Counted from the stretch's first letter, positions 51,927 through 61,624 are shown. The stretch is DNA of 64,000 nt from Chryseobacterium sp. RU37D (GCF_900156075.1 NZ_FTMM01000009.1:1-64000); one strand, 5' to 3'. Notes: generated by a model from the letters alone, not told the origin. A program made the numbers and translations.

Positions 51927-53114
51927 ATGAGATATCATCAGTCGGGAAATATCCCACAGAAAAGGCATACGATTTTCAAATCTCCTGAAGATAAATTCTA
52001 CTACGAACAGCTTTTCGGAACAGAAGGTTTTCACGGGATTTCTTCATTGCTGTACCACATTCACCGCCCTACTCAGATTAAATCCATCGGCGAGCCAAAG
52101 GATGTGGCACCAAAAATTGCCGTTGATAAAAACGTTACTCCGAGGATGTTCAAAGGAATGAATGTGACTCCCGAGAACGACTTTCTGGACAGCAGAAAGT
52201 TTCTAATGGTAAACAATGACCTGAAAATGGGATTGTCAAAGCCAAGAAAATCAATGGATTACTTTTACAAAAATGCAGAGTGTGACGAACTTCTGTATGT
52301 CCACAGCGGAAGCGGAATTTTAAAAACTTTTGTAGGAAATCTGGAGTTTTTTGTAGGTGATTATTTAATCATTCCGAGAGGTACGATTTATCAGGTTGAA
52401 TTAAAATCTGATGACACGATTTTCTTTGTACTGGAAAGCCACTCCCCGATCTACACTCCAAAAAGATATAGAAATGAGTTCGGGCAGCTTCTTGAGCATT
52501 CTCCGTTCTGCGAAAGAGACATCATCACCCCAACTTTTGTTGAGCCAAAAGACGAAAAGGGAGAATTTTTAATTAAAGTAAAGAAAGAAAATCAGATCAC
52601 AGATTTCATTTATGCAACACACCCGTTTGACGTTGTAGGCTGGGACGGATATTTTTATCCTTATAAATTTAATATCAAAAATTTTGAGCCAATTACAGGA
52701 AGAATTCATCAGCCGCCACCGGTACACCAAAATTTTGAGGGGCACAATTTTGTGGTTTGCTCGTTTTGTGCAAGAATGTATGACTACCACCCGATGGCAA
52801 TTCCGGCACCTTATAACCATTCAAATATTGATTCTGACGAGGTTCTTTTCTATACAGAAGGTGATTTCATGAGCCGTAACCATATCGATCTGATGGATTT
52901 TACCCTTCACCCTGGGGGAATTGTCCACGGCCCACATCCGGGAGCAATGGAAAGAAGTATCGGAAAAAAATTCACGGAAGAATATGCTGTAATGGTAGAC
53001 CCTTTCCGACCTTTAAAAATTACTGAAGAAGCTTTAAAGGTGGAAGACCCTTCTTATAAAACTTCATGGCTTGAAGAACAGGATAAAATGATGGAAGACC
53101 GCTCTCAGGAATAA
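51927..53114 (+). CDS. hmgA: Homogentisate 1,2-dioxygenase
   Basis: A 395-residue Fe(II) dioxygenase that opens homogentisate to maleylacetoacetate. The sequence begins MRYHQSGNIPQKRHTIFKSP, typical of the family, and contains ELLYVHSGSGILKTFVGNL and the metal-binding C-terminal region FTLHPGGIVHGPHPGAMERS. The TTG at 51903 is inside the promoter box, so ATG 51927 is used. It opens the tyrosine catabolic region: hpd at 55714 supplies its substrate and fahA at 57481 completes the route; the isomerase is elsewhere. Confidence 0.93.
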   Translation: MRYHQSGNIPQKRHTIFKSPEDKFYYEQLFGTEGFHGISSLLYHIHRPTQIKSIGEPKDVAPKIAVDKNVTPRMFKGMNVTPENDFLDSRKFLMVNNDLKMGLSKPRKSMDYFYKNAECDELLYVHSGSGILKTFVGNLEFFVGDYLIIPRGTIYQVELKSDDTIFFVLESHSPIYTPKRYRNEFGQLLEHSPFCERDIITPTFVEPKDEKGEFLIKVKKENQITDFIYATHPFDVVGWDGYFYPYKFNIKNFEPITGRIHQPPPVHQNFEGHNFVVCSFCARMYDYHPMAIPAPYNHSNIDSDEVLFYTEGDFMSRNHIDLMDFTLHPGGIVHGPHPGAMERSIGKKFTEEYAVMVDPFRPLKITEEALKVEDPSYKTSWLEEQDKMMEDRSQE

Positions 53115-53270
53115 TTAACATAAATTTTAATAAAATAATTAAAGGATTTAATGATAGACATTCGGTCTTTTTTCGTTAGAATCTTCAAAACATGATAAAT
53201 GTTTCTTAAAAGCTGAAATAAATAAACATAATATACTCTATCTTTAAGATAAGAAATCAAAAAGTTTGAT

Positions 53271-54545
53271 ATGTATAATTATATCAGTGCAGAAGAAGCC
53301 ATTTATACTATAAAAAGCGGAAATCGTGTTTTTTTTCATGGAAGCGCCTGTACTCCGAATTTTTTAATAGATGAATTAGCGAGACAATCATACCGTTTAG
53401 ATAATATTGAAATGGTTTCCATTACCCAGCAGGGAAATGTGGAAATTGCAAAACCTGAATATCGGGATAAATTTTTCATTAATTCATTATTTGTTTCCAC
53501 ACCGGTACGTAATGCAGTAAATTCTGAATGGGGAGATTTTGTTCCTGTATTTTTAAGTGAAATTCCTATTCTGTTCCGAAAAAATATTCTTCCGCTGGAC
53601 GCGGCTCTGGTAACCGTTTCACCACCCGATAAGCATGGTTTCTGTACTTTGGGAACTTCTGTGGATGTGGCAAGATCTGCCGTTGACACTGCTAAAATTA
53701 TTGTAGCCATTGTCAATCCGAGAATGCCGAGAACCCACGGTGATGGGATGATTCATATCAGTAAAATTCACAAGTTGGTATGGCATGAAGAAGAGCTGCC
53801 GACTGTAGATTATGGTTCAAAAGTCGGTCCGGAAGAAATGGAAGTCGGAAAAAACGTGGCCGAATTGATCGACGATAGATCCACCCTTCAGATGGGAATC
53901 GGGACTATCCCTGATGCGGTTTTAAAATGTCTGGGAAATCATAAGGACCTTGGCGTTCACACAGAAATGCTCAGTGACGGTGTAGTAGATCTGATTCAGA
54001 ATGATATTATCAATAATAAATATAAAGGCTATCACAACAATAAGACGATTACCAGCTTCTGTTTCGGTACAAGAAAATTATATGATTACGTAGATGACAA
54101 CACGGTTTTTGCCTTTAATGACGTAAGCGCCGTTAATTTTCCTATTAATATCATGAAAAATAAAAAAATGGTAGCCATCAATTCAGCCATAGAGATTGAT
54201 CTTACAGGGCAGGTTTGCGCAGATTCTATCGGAACTATACAGTACAGTGGAATCGGCGGGCAGATGGATTTTATGAGAGGTGCAGCTCTGAGTGAAGACG
54301 GAAAGCCTATTATTGCCATTACTTCTAGAACCAAAAAAGGAGCTTCAAGAATCGTCCCGTACCTGAAGCAAGGTGCAGGGGTTGTGACAACCAGGGGTCA
54401 TATTCATTATGTAGTTACAGAATACGGAACAGCCTATCTGTATGGGAAAAATCTTCGCCAGCGAGCACAGGAGCTGATCAGTATCGCACATCCTGATGAC
54501 AGGGAAATGCTGGAAAGGGCAGCTTATGAAAGATTTAAGAATTAA
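53271..54545 (+). CDS. Acetyl-CoA hydrolase/transferase family protein
   Basis: A 424-residue CoA-transferase of the family I/4-hydroxybutyrate CoA-transferase group. GIGTIPDAVLKCLGNHKDLG and VHTEMLSDGVVDL contain the conserved catalytic Glu; C-terminal GGQMDFMRGAALSEDGKPII, IVPYLKQGAGVVTTRGHIHY and VVTEYGTAYLYGKNLRQRA are hallmarks. It may process acetate or acetoacetate, a product of tyrosine breakdown, as CoA esters; that link rests on position between hmgA and hpd. No signal peptide. Confidence 0.88.
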   Translation: MYNYISAEEAIYTIKSGNRVFFHGSACTPNFLIDELARQSYRLDNIEMVSITQQGNVEIAKPEYRDKFFINSLFVSTPVRNAVNSEWGDFVPVFLSEIPILFRKNILPLDAALVTVSPPDKHGFCTLGTSVDVARSAVDTAKIIVAIVNPRMPRTHGDGMIHISKIHKLVWHEEELPTVDYGSKVGPEEMEVGKNVAELIDDRSTLQMGIGTIPDAVLKCLGNHKDLGVHTEMLSDGVVDLIQNDIINNKYKGYHNNKTITSFCFGTRKLYDYVDDNTVFAFNDVSAVNFPINIMKNKKMVAINSAIEIDLTGQVCADSIGTIQYSGIGGQMDFMRGAALSEDGKPIIAITSRTKKGASRIVPYLKQGAGVVTTRGHIHYVVTEYGTAYLYGKNLRQRAQELISIAHPDDREMLERAAYERFKN

Positions 54546-54687
54546 TGGTAATTAATGTTAAAAAATTCATTATAAGTTTTGTGTTAATTTAAAAAAATGT
54601 AATTTTAATATAAGAAAAACAGTACAAAACCGCAGGCTTTTAGCAAAACACAAGACATTTGATAAAAAGCTTATTAAATATTGGAAA

Positions 54688-55467
54688 TTGAAGACTATAT
54701 ATAATGCTATAAGGGAAGAAGTTATAAAACATTTTAAAGTAAAGAATTCTGTTTTAGGAAATGTTGATGAATGGAAGAGAAGCCATTATATTATTCTTTC
54801 CGAAATCATTAAAAAAGAATTATCTGAAGCTGAGGAATTAAAAGGCAGAAAAAAATTTGAGATAGGAAATACTATTTCATATGTTACACTACAACGTTTT
54901 TTCGAAAATGATTATCAGAACAAAACCCATAGTGATCTAAGATTTTTAAAAACCCTTGATAAAATATGTATTTTCCTTGGATATAGGGATTTGAATACTT
55001 ACATTCAGTTTATAAAGGAGAAAAGACAGGAAGACGAAGAAAACGACGTTCAAAAGTTCCCTCAAATGATTTATGATTACTGTGCAACAGTTTTCGAATT
55101 CTATAAGCAATTCCCCAATTATAAAATGGAACTTCTTAAAAATCTTGTTTTTGATGACTCTCCATTTCTTGAACGAGCTTCACATTTCAGCAAAGAATTG
55201 TGTGACCGAGAATTTCAATTGGTGACAAAAAACAACAGGTCAAATTACGAAGTTTTTGATATTAGGATTTTAACAGATGATCCGGATAAAAAAATCTTAG
55301 AATCTCAGGAATTCTGGAACCTTCTATTTAAAGTAGGAGAATCTGGTGAAAAGCATTTTGTAAATCAGCTTAATACCCAAATTTATTTCATCCGAAAAAT
55401 AAACAATGTTTGGAAGATTTGGGACAATTACAATCCCGATGCTGGAAGGTTAAATAACATAAAATAA
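54688..55467 (+). CDS. Protein of unknown function, TTG start
   Basis: A 259-residue soluble protein that I do not recognise. The first half is rich in helices and charge (REEVIKHFKVKNSVLGNVDE, SEIIKKELSEAEELKGRKKF, IGNTISYVTLQRFFENDYQ), with a helix-turn-helix look, and the second half (DYCATVFEFYKQFPNYKMEL, QIYFIRKINNVWKIWDNYN) resembles a small alpha/beta domain. There is no ATG near the 5' end; TTG 54688 is the best start. It lies inside the tyrosine gene region, followed by a hairpin, and could be a regulator. Function not assigned. Confidence 0.6.
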   Translation: MKTIYNAIREEVIKHFKVKNSVLGNVDEWKRSHYIILSEIIKKELSEAEELKGRKKFEIGNTISYVTLQRFFENDYQNKTHSDLRFLKTLDKICIFLGYRDLNTYIQFIKEKRQEDEENDVQKFPQMIYDYCATVFEFYKQFPNYKMELLKNLVFDDSPFLERASHFSKELCDREFQLVTKNNRSNYEVFDIRILTDDPDKKILESQEFWNLLFKVGESGEKHFVNQLNTQIYFIRKINNVWKIWDNYNPDAGRLNNIK

Positions 55468-55476
55468 TTCATATAA

Positions 55477-55514
55477 AAACAGAAAACCATAGAAAATTCT
55501 ATGGCTCTCTGTTT
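55477..55514 (+). terminator. Terminator after the 259-residue gene
   Basis: Two stacked stems, AAACAGA/TCTGTTT outside and CCATAGAA/TTCTATGG inside. Confidence 0.75.
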
Positions 55515-55713
55515 CGAAATATTTTTTTTTCACTTGTCTTTGTATTTCAAAATTAGAAATCTTAGGTAAAACATAATAAACTTAAGCATACTTAAATAAA
55601 CTTTTCATTAAATTTCTATTAAGTCAAGCTAATGTTTGTTCGTGAATATTTTTCGTATTAGTAAGAAATTTGTAATTTGCATACTTATAAATTTAAAAGT
55701 AAAAATAGAAAAT

Positions 55714-56844
55714 ATGTCAACACTTACATTTGCCGAAAAAATTGCTCAAGCAGAGAATTTTTTACCGATCAACGGTACAGATTACATTGAGTTTTATGTA
55801 GGAAATGCTAAACAGGCTGCTCATTATTATAAGACCGCTTTCGGTTTTCAGTCTGTGGCTTATGCTGGTCCGGAAACAGGAGTGAGAGATCGAGCATCTT
55901 ATGTTCTTCAGCAGGGGAAAATAAGATTGGTTCTTACAACAGGGCTTAAGTCTGATTCACTAATCAATGAACACGTAAAAAAGCATGGTGATGGGGTAAA
56001 AATTTTGGCACTTTGGGTAGATGACGCATATAAAGCATTTGAAGAAACTACAAAAAGAGGCGGAAAACCTTATCTCGAGCCAATAACTCTGACAGACAAA
56101 AACGGTGAAGTAAGAATGTCCGGAATCTATACTTACGGAGAAACCATTCACATGTTTGTAGAACGAAAAAATTACACAGGAACCTTCATACCTGGTTACG
56201 AAAAATGGGAAAGCGACTACAATCCTGGAGAAACTGGTTTATTGTACGTAGACCATTGCGTAGGAAATGTAGACTGGAATAGAATGCTTCCAACTGTAGA
56301 ATGGTACGAAAAAGTAATGGGATTTGTGAATATTCTTTCTTTTGATGACAAACAAATCAACACAGAGTATTCTGCCTTGATGTCTAAAGTAATGTCAAAC
56401 GGAAACGGATATGCAAAATTCCCTATCAATGAGCCGGCAGAAGGTAAAAAGAAGTCTCAGGTAGAAGAATATCTTGATTTCTACGAAGGGGAAGGTGTAC
56501 AGCACATTGCAGTAGCTACAAAAGACATTATCCACACTGTAACTGAATTAAAAAAACGTGGTGTGGAATTCCTTTCAGCTCCGCCCGAAGCATATTACGA
56601 CATGGTTCCTGAAAGAGTGGGCCACATCGGTGAAGACCTTAAAAAACTTCAGGAGCTGGGTATTCTTATCGACCACGATGAAGAAGGATATTTACTTCAG
56701 ATTTTTACAAAACCTGTAGAAGACCGCCCTACTCTTTTCTTTGAAATCATTGAAAGACACGGTGCTCAAAGCTTCGGTGCCGGTAATTTCAAAGCATTGT
56801 TCGAAGCATTGGAAAGAGAACAGGAAAAAAGAGGAAATCTTTAA
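55714..56844 (+). CDS. hpd: 4-hydroxyphenylpyruvate dioxygenase
   Basis: A 376-residue Fe(II) enzyme that converts 4-hydroxyphenylpyruvate to homogentisate. The N-terminal vicinal-oxygen-chelate domain (DYIEFYVGNAKQAAHYYKTA) and the C-terminal catalytic one carry the metal ligands in LLYVDHCVGNVDW, GEGVQHIAVATKDII and PTLFFEIIERHGAQSFGAGN. The C-terminal helix (NFKALFEALEREQEKRGNL) that gates the active site is complete. The frame starts 26 codons earlier, but ATG 55714 matches the family start. A terminator follows. Confidence 0.95.
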   Translation: MSTLTFAEKIAQAENFLPINGTDYIEFYVGNAKQAAHYYKTAFGFQSVAYAGPETGVRDRASYVLQQGKIRLVLTTGLKSDSLINEHVKKHGDGVKILALWVDDAYKAFEETTKRGGKPYLEPITLTDKNGEVRMSGIYTYGETIHMFVERKNYTGTFIPGYEKWESDYNPGETGLLYVDHCVGNVDWNRMLPTVEWYEKVMGFVNILSFDDKQINTEYSALMSKVMSNGNGYAKFPINEPAEGKKKSQVEEYLDFYEGEGVQHIAVATKDIIHTVTELKKRGVEFLSAPPEAYYDMVPERVGHIGEDLKKLQELGILIDHDEEGYLLQIFTKPVEDRPTLFFEIIERHGAQSFGAGNFKALFEALEREQEKRGNL

Positions 56845-56862
56845 TTTAAATAACAATATCGG

Positions 56863-56901
56863 GTTTTGTCAGGATGAAGAATCTTGACAAAACTTTTTTT
56901 A
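56863..56901 (+). terminator. Terminator after hpd
   Basis: GTTTTGTCA(g)GAT/ATC(t)TGACAAAAC hairpin followed by TTTTTTT. Confidence 0.85.
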
Positions 56902-56916
56902 AAGGAACACATTATT

Positions 56917-57387
56917 ATGAGAAAATTTTTAATTGGAATTTTATTTCTTGGAGCAACTTTTGGATTAAAAGCACAATACGGTTCATTATATGAAATCCTC
57001 CGAAGACTTGAAGAAAGAAAAGGAGTCAACCAAAATCTGGAATCTGTAAACATCGACAACAAGAAATTTGTTTTCATAAAAGATGAGGCAGACCACACGG
57101 AAAGAGACTTTATTGTAATCAAAGGAAAAACAGCTACTTACGTAGAAGTTTTCGATGATAAGGCAACCGGGGAAAGCAGCTCGAATATTTTTACCGGCGA
57201 TATTATCAGAAAGAAAAATATTGTTTCTCTGAGAGCAGATATGCTTGAAAACAAGAAAGTTCCGATTCCTGTTGCTAAAACCTTACTGCTGACAAAGCAG
57301 GATGATATCTTGTATCTGATCGATGTAAACACCAAAGCCAGATGGATCGACGAAGCATCTTTTTCTAAAGCCAAGGCTAAAAAATAA
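56917..57387 (+). CDS. Exported protein of unknown function
   Basis: A 156-residue protein with a signal peptide (MRKFLIGILFLGATFGLKAQ). An in-frame ATG at 56884 lies inside the hpd terminator, so ATG 56917 is used. The mature part (LYEILRRLEERKGVNQNLES, NKKFVFIKDEADHTERDFIV, LLLTKQDDILYLIDVNTKAR) is beta-rich and unknown to me. It sits between hpd and fahA on the same strand and is likely periplasmic; a role in tyrosine use is not shown. Confidence 0.65.
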   Translation: MRKFLIGILFLGATFGLKAQYGSLYEILRRLEERKGVNQNLESVNIDNKKFVFIKDEADHTERDFIVIKGKTATYVEVFDDKATGESSSNIFTGDIIRKKNIVSLRADMLENKKVPIPVAKTLLLTKQDDILYLIDVNTKARWIDEASFSKAKAKK

Positions 57388-57480
57388 AGCATTTTAATAT
57401 TTTAAACACGAAAGTCACCAATATTTTCACAAAATAGTGGAATCTGTGTTTAAACTTACATTCAAATTAAATCTAAACTT

Positions 57481-58728
57481 ATGAAATCATTTGTAGAATA
57501 TTCCTCAAATTCAGATTTTTCTATACATAATATTCCTTTCGGAGTGGCGGTTTTCAACAAAGAGTATATCGGATGTTGCACAAGGATCGGCGATCAGGTC
57601 ATTGATCTGGCAACATTGTACGATCTTGGCTATTTTGAAGATATCGAAGGGCTGGACGACAATATTTTTGAAGCCTACACTCTAAATGAGTTCATAGAAC
57701 TTGGAAAACCGGTGACTAATCCCGTTCGATTGAGAATCCAGGAATTATTAAAAGAAGATTCTACACTATCCAAAGATGAAAAAACCATTGAAGAAGCATT
57801 CTATGACCTGGATAAGGTAAAAATGATGATGCCTGTACACATCCCGAATTACACGGATTTCTACAGCAGTATAGAGCACGCTACCAATGTAGGAAAAATG
57901 TTCAGAGATCCGGCAAATGCATTGCTTCCCAACTGGAAACATCTTCCGGTAGGCTATCACGGAAGAGCTTCCTCAATCGTAGTTTCAGAAACGGAAATCA
58001 ACCGTCCGAAAGGCCAGACAAAGCCCGCAGATGCAGAAAAACCAGTTTTCGGACCTTCAAAACAATTGGATTTTGAATTGGAAATGGCCTTTATTATTAA
58101 TAAGAATACAGAAATGGGCGAAAGTATTTCTACCAATCAGGCTGAAGACGCAATTTTCGGAATGGTGATTTTCAACGACTGGTCTGCGAGAGACATCCAG
58201 GCTTGGGAATATGTTCCGCTGGGCCCGTTTTTGGCTAAAAATTTCGGATCTTCCATTTCTCCCTGGGTGGTTACCCTGGAAGCTTTAGAACCATTCAGAG
58301 TTGCTTCTCCTAAACAGGATCCTGAAGTTTTAGATTATTTAAAATTTGAAGGTGATAAAAATTACGATATCAATCTTGAAGTGTATATCCAGCCTGAAAA
58401 CGGTGAGCAGAACCTGGTCTGTGAAAGCAATTACAAATACATGTACTGGAATATGACTCAGCAGCTGGCCCATCACACAGTAAACGGCTGTAATGTAGAA
58501 GTTGGCGACATGTACGCAAGTGGCACCATCTCAGGAAGTGACCCAAAATCATTCGGATCTATGCTTGAATTAACATGGAGAGGCCAAAATCCACTCCAGC
58601 TAAGCAACGGAGAAGAAAGAAGATTCATCAACGATAATGATACCGTTACCGTGAAAGCCTGGGCTGAAAAAGACGGTATAAGAGTTGGATTTGGTGAAGT
58701 TTCCGGTAAAATTATTCCTGCAATTTAA
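57481..58728 (+). CDS. fahA: Fumarylacetoacetase
   Basis: A 415-residue hydrolase that splits fumarylacetoacetate into fumarate and acetoacetate, the last step of tyrosine breakdown. The N-terminal SH3-like domain (NIPFGVAVFNKEYIGCCTRI) and the catalytic domain (DFYSSIEHATNVGKMFRDP, HLPVGYHGRASSIVVSETEI, GPSKQLDFELEMAFII, IFGMVIFNDWSARDIQAWEY, SFGSMLELTWRGQNPL) are complete with all metal-binding acidic residues visible. It ends in an inverted repeat at 58756. Confidence 0.95.
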   Translation: MKSFVEYSSNSDFSIHNIPFGVAVFNKEYIGCCTRIGDQVIDLATLYDLGYFEDIEGLDDNIFEAYTLNEFIELGKPVTNPVRLRIQELLKEDSTLSKDEKTIEEAFYDLDKVKMMMPVHIPNYTDFYSSIEHATNVGKMFRDPANALLPNWKHLPVGYHGRASSIVVSETEINRPKGQTKPADAEKPVFGPSKQLDFELEMAFIINKNTEMGESISTNQAEDAIFGMVIFNDWSARDIQAWEYVPLGPFLAKNFGSSISPWVVTLEALEPFRVASPKQDPEVLDYLKFEGDKNYDINLEVYIQPENGEQNLVCESNYKYMYWNMTQQLAHHTVNGCNVEVGDMYASGTISGSDPKSFGSMLELTWRGQNPLQLSNGEERRFINDNDTVTVKAWAEKDGIRVGFGEVSGKIIPAI

Positions 58729-58755
58729 ATTTATAATTTTAAACAAATATTTGAG

Positions 58756-58856
58756 ATGCTTCGACAGGCTAAGCATGACATCGCTACAATAAACTGCTAA
58801 ACATTAAGTTTATAATGGCTAGTATTAGAAATGTCATGCTGAGTCTGTCGAAGCAT
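58756..58856. repeat. REP-like inverted repeat after fahA
   Basis: Arms atgcttcgacaggctaagca and atgtcatgctgagtctgtcg extend to 26 bases with two mismatches, around 49 nt. The right half recurs at 19329-19367. It may also terminate fahA. Confidence 0.8.
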
Positions 58857-58904
58857 TTCTTTTCATATCATTAAATACTTAAATCTATTAAGTGTCAAAA
58901 AAAC

Positions 58905-59726
58905 ATGAAAACAGTAACCCCATCCGAAATAACTCCAGTACAGCTGCAGCTGATTATGCAGACAGCCGTTTCACCCCGCCCGATTGCGTTGGCTTCGACC
59001 ATTGATAAAGAGGGAAATATTAATTTGTCACCGTTCAGTTTTTTCAATATGTTCAGCACGGTTCCTCCGATTCTGATTTTTTCTCCATCAAGGAGAGTTC
59101 GTGATAATACGACCAAACATAGCCTGGAAAATGTCATGGAAGTCCCTGAAGTGGTGATAGGTACGGTAAATTTCCCAATTGTACAGCAGATTTCATTGGC
59201 TTCTACGGAATATGAGCTGGGTGTCAACGAGTTTATTAAATCCGGCCTTACCATGAAAGACGCTGATCTGGTAAAGCCTAAATTAATTAAAGAATGTCCT
59301 GTGAATTTTGAGTGTAAAGTTTTAGAAATAAAACATTTGGGAGATCAGGGTGGTGCAGGAAATCTGGTAATCTGTGAGGTTCAGAAAATCCATATCAAAG
59401 AAGAATATCTGGATGAAAACGGAAATCTGGATCAGGCAAAATTGGATATGGTAGCCCGCCTAGGAGGAAACTGGTATTCAAGAAATAATGAAAATAATCT
59501 TTTTGAAGTCCCAAAACCAGTGGTCACCAAAGGAATTGGCTTTGATCTTCTTCCTAAAGAAATAAAATACAGCAAAATCTTTACTGGAAATGATCTTGGG
59601 ATGCTTGCCAATGTAGAAGTATTGCCAGCCGGAACCTATCATTCCGAAGAAACCGTTCATCATGATGCCCAAAAATTACTTTTGGAAAATAAGATTGAAG
59701 AAGCCTGGAAAGTTTTGGTTAAATAA
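58905..59726 (+). CDS. Flavin reductase family protein
   Basis: A 273-residue FMN-binding split-barrel protein. MQTAVSPRPIALASTIDKEG, NLSPFSFFNMFSTVPPILIF and NVMEVPEVVIGTVNFPIVQQ match the flavin reductase/flavoredoxin family. It reduces flavin with NAD(P)H for a partner, unknown here. In Bacteroidota it often accompanies tyrosine genes, which fits its position after fahA but is not proof. A long hairpin follows. Confidence 0.88.
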   Translation: MKTVTPSEITPVQLQLIMQTAVSPRPIALASTIDKEGNINLSPFSFFNMFSTVPPILIFSPSRRVRDNTTKHSLENVMEVPEVVIGTVNFPIVQQISLASTEYELGVNEFIKSGLTMKDADLVKPKLIKECPVNFECKVLEIKHLGDQGGAGNLVICEVQKIHIKEEYLDENGNLDQAKLDMVARLGGNWYSRNNENNLFEVPKPVVTKGIGFDLLPKEIKYSKIFTGNDLGMLANVEVLPAGTYHSEETVHHDAQKLLLENKIEEAWKVLVK

Positions 59727-59730
59727 TTTG

Positions 59731-59822
59731 GCTGGAGGAGCAAAGCTGAAGGCTCGAGTTTATTATTGAGCGTCTATTTGCTCAGTTCTAAAACTTCCAG
59801 CCTCCAGCTTCGCTCCTCCAGC
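59731..59822. terminator. Bidirectional 24-bp hairpin between convergent genes
   Basis: Arms gctggaggagcaaagctgaa/ggct and the complement differ at two positions in 24, with a 44-nt loop. It lies within 4 bases of both stop codons, so it may terminate both transcripts. Confidence 0.75.
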
Positions 59823-59824
59823 TC

Positions 59825-60673
59825 TCACTCATTCACAAGCTTATCATTAATAAACTCAATAGATTTTTCAACCACTTCATTCAGATCTTCAGGTAAAATA
59901 TTTTCTTCCCAGGGTTCCTTGGCTCCGAAAGTGTGATTTGCATTCTCGATTAAATACAATTCTGAATTTGGGTTTAAAATATGAAGATGTTCCGCATTTT
60001 TTACACATACACTTTCATCGTTTGTTCCGTGGATGATTAAAAGATGGGCTTTCGCCATTTCCGCTGCCCTTTCAACGTCAAAACGATGTTCATCTTTTTC
60101 AAAATCTTCATAAAACTGGTAATAATGAGGCATTTCTTGTTTTGTTCTACCATTTATAACATAGAAAACTCCGCTTTCCTTCCATTTTTCAAAAGCACTG
60201 TTCTTTGGAAAACGGTCTAAAGTATCAACGCTCGCTAAAGTAATCAAACCATTTATTCTTTCATCTTCATAAGTTTTAATAATGGAAATCCCTCCTCCTC
60301 TGCTGTGACCTATCAGCACAATTTTTTCGTTATTCACTTTTTCATTCATCACAAAAAAATCGATCACAGCCTCTAAGTCTGAAAGTTCTTTAGTGTAATT
60401 ATTATTACCAAAAGCTTCCAGATCAGTAAATTGATGAGGATTATCCACCGTAGTCCCGTTATGGGAGAAATTAAATTTTACAAAGAAAAATCCGGCTTTT
60501 GCATATTTTTCTGCCATTAAATTCCATGCACCCCAATCTTTGTAGCCCTTGTATCCGTGAACGAAAATGATTAAAGGTAGTTTCCCTTCAATTTCAGGAT
60601 AAAATGCATCGGCAAGAAATTCGTTGGTTTCTGGATTTTGAATGATTATATTTTGTCTTTTTGTGATTTGCAT
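59825..60673 (-). CDS. Alpha/beta hydrolase
   Basis: A 282-residue serine hydrolase of the dienelactone/BAAT/S9-like type. The oxyanion motif is FVHGYKGYKDWGAWNLMAEK, the nucleophile elbow IVLIGHSRGGGISIIKT (Ser in GHSRGG), the acid in LLIIHGTNDESV and the His in YLIENANHTFGAKEP. No signal peptide, so it is cytoplasmic. Substrate unknown, ester or peptide. Single gene. Confidence 0.88.
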   Translation of the reverse strand: MQITKRQNIIIQNPETNEFLADAFYPEIEGKLPLIIFVHGYKGYKDWGAWNLMAEKYAKAGFFFVKFNFSHNGTTVDNPHQFTDLEAFGNNNYTKELSDLEAVIDFFVMNEKVNNEKIVLIGHSRGGGISIIKTYEDERINGLITLASVDTLDRFPKNSAFEKWKESGVFYVINGRTKQEMPHYYQFYEDFEKDEHRFDVERAAEMAKAHLLIIHGTNDESVCVKNAEHLHILNPNSELYLIENANHTFGAKEPWEENILPEDLNEVVEKSIEFINDKLVNE

Positions 60674-60850
60674 ATTCTTATTTATTATTTTTTATAATTC
60701 TCAAAGATTTTTCAAAATGAAGCAGGTTCTTTATAAAGCACAAACATCTGTAAGAAAATTTTTTATAGTTAATCCTCAATCAAAATTGATTTTCAATTTA
60801 AAAATATTAAAAATAGAAATAAACACAAAGGAAAACCTTATTTTTGCGGT

Positions 60851-61624
60851 ATGTTGGATTTAAGAACAGTAACTGTGATGCGTTATATTCTGCCGCTTCG
60901 CGAAGGAGGCTCGCTTCCGGCTCTGGCAGAGGCTGATGACGATTTTAAATATGTTTTGAAATTTCGTGGTGCAGGCCATGGAGTTAAGATGTTGATTTCA
61001 GAATTATTAGGTGGAAAAATTACGGAAGCATTAAGGTTAAAAATCCCCGAGCTTGTTTTTATAAACCTTGACGTAGACTTCGGGAGAACAGAAGCTGATG
61101 AAGAAATTCAGGATTTATTAAAATTTTCGGAGGGCCTGAATTTGGGACTGCATTACCTATCTGGCTCGATTGCTTATGATACGAGCGTAAAAATTGATCC
61201 TCTCCTGGCTTCAAAAATTGTATGGCTTGATGCTTTTATTACCAATATCGACCGTACTTTTAAGAATACCAATCTTTTGATGTGGAATAAAGAACTGTGG
61301 GTTATTGACAACGGTGCGTCGTTTTACTTTCACCATTCCTGGCAGAATTTTGATGTGGCTGCAAAAACACCTTTTAAATATGTAAAAGACCATGTATTAT
61401 TTTCACAGGCCACAAAACTGGATGAAGCCGACGCTTTCGCAAAAGAAGTTTTAAGTGAAATTATTTTCAGGGAAATTGTCAATCTCATTCCGGAAGACTG
61501 GCTGCATTGGGATGACGCTGATGAAACGCCGGAAGAAATTCGTGAAATATATTTCCAGTTTTTGAAAACAAGGCTGGAAAACTCTCATCTATTTTTAAAC
61601 GAAGCCAAAAATGCAAGAAGATAA
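60851..61624 (+). CDS. HipA-like kinase family protein
   Basis: A 257-residue protein of the HipA_2 type. The N-terminal GGSLPALAEADDDFKYVLKF and GAGHGVKMLISELLGGKI form the ATP-binding half, and DAFITNIDRTFKNTNLLMWN then KELWVIDNGASFYFHHSW have the catalytic D...N and the metal DNG. It is shorter than HipA and lacks its N-terminal dimer domain. It overlaps the DUF3037 gene by 14 bases, a pairing repeated in other bacteria. The -7 box TATTTTTG (60839-60846) is only 4 bases before the ATG, which implies a nearly leaderless mRNA. A regulatory kinase is likely; toxicity is not shown. Confidence 0.85.
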   Translation: MLDLRTVTVMRYILPLREGGSLPALAEADDDFKYVLKFRGAGHGVKMLISELLGGKITEALRLKIPELVFINLDVDFGRTEADEEIQDLLKFSEGLNLGLHYLSGSIAYDTSVKIDPLLASKIVWLDAFITNIDRTFKNTNLLMWNKELWVIDNGASFYFHHSWQNFDVAAKTPFKYVKDHVLFSQATKLDEADAFAKEVLSEIIFREIVNLIPEDWLHWDDADETPEEIREIYFQFLKTRLENSHLFLNEAKNARR

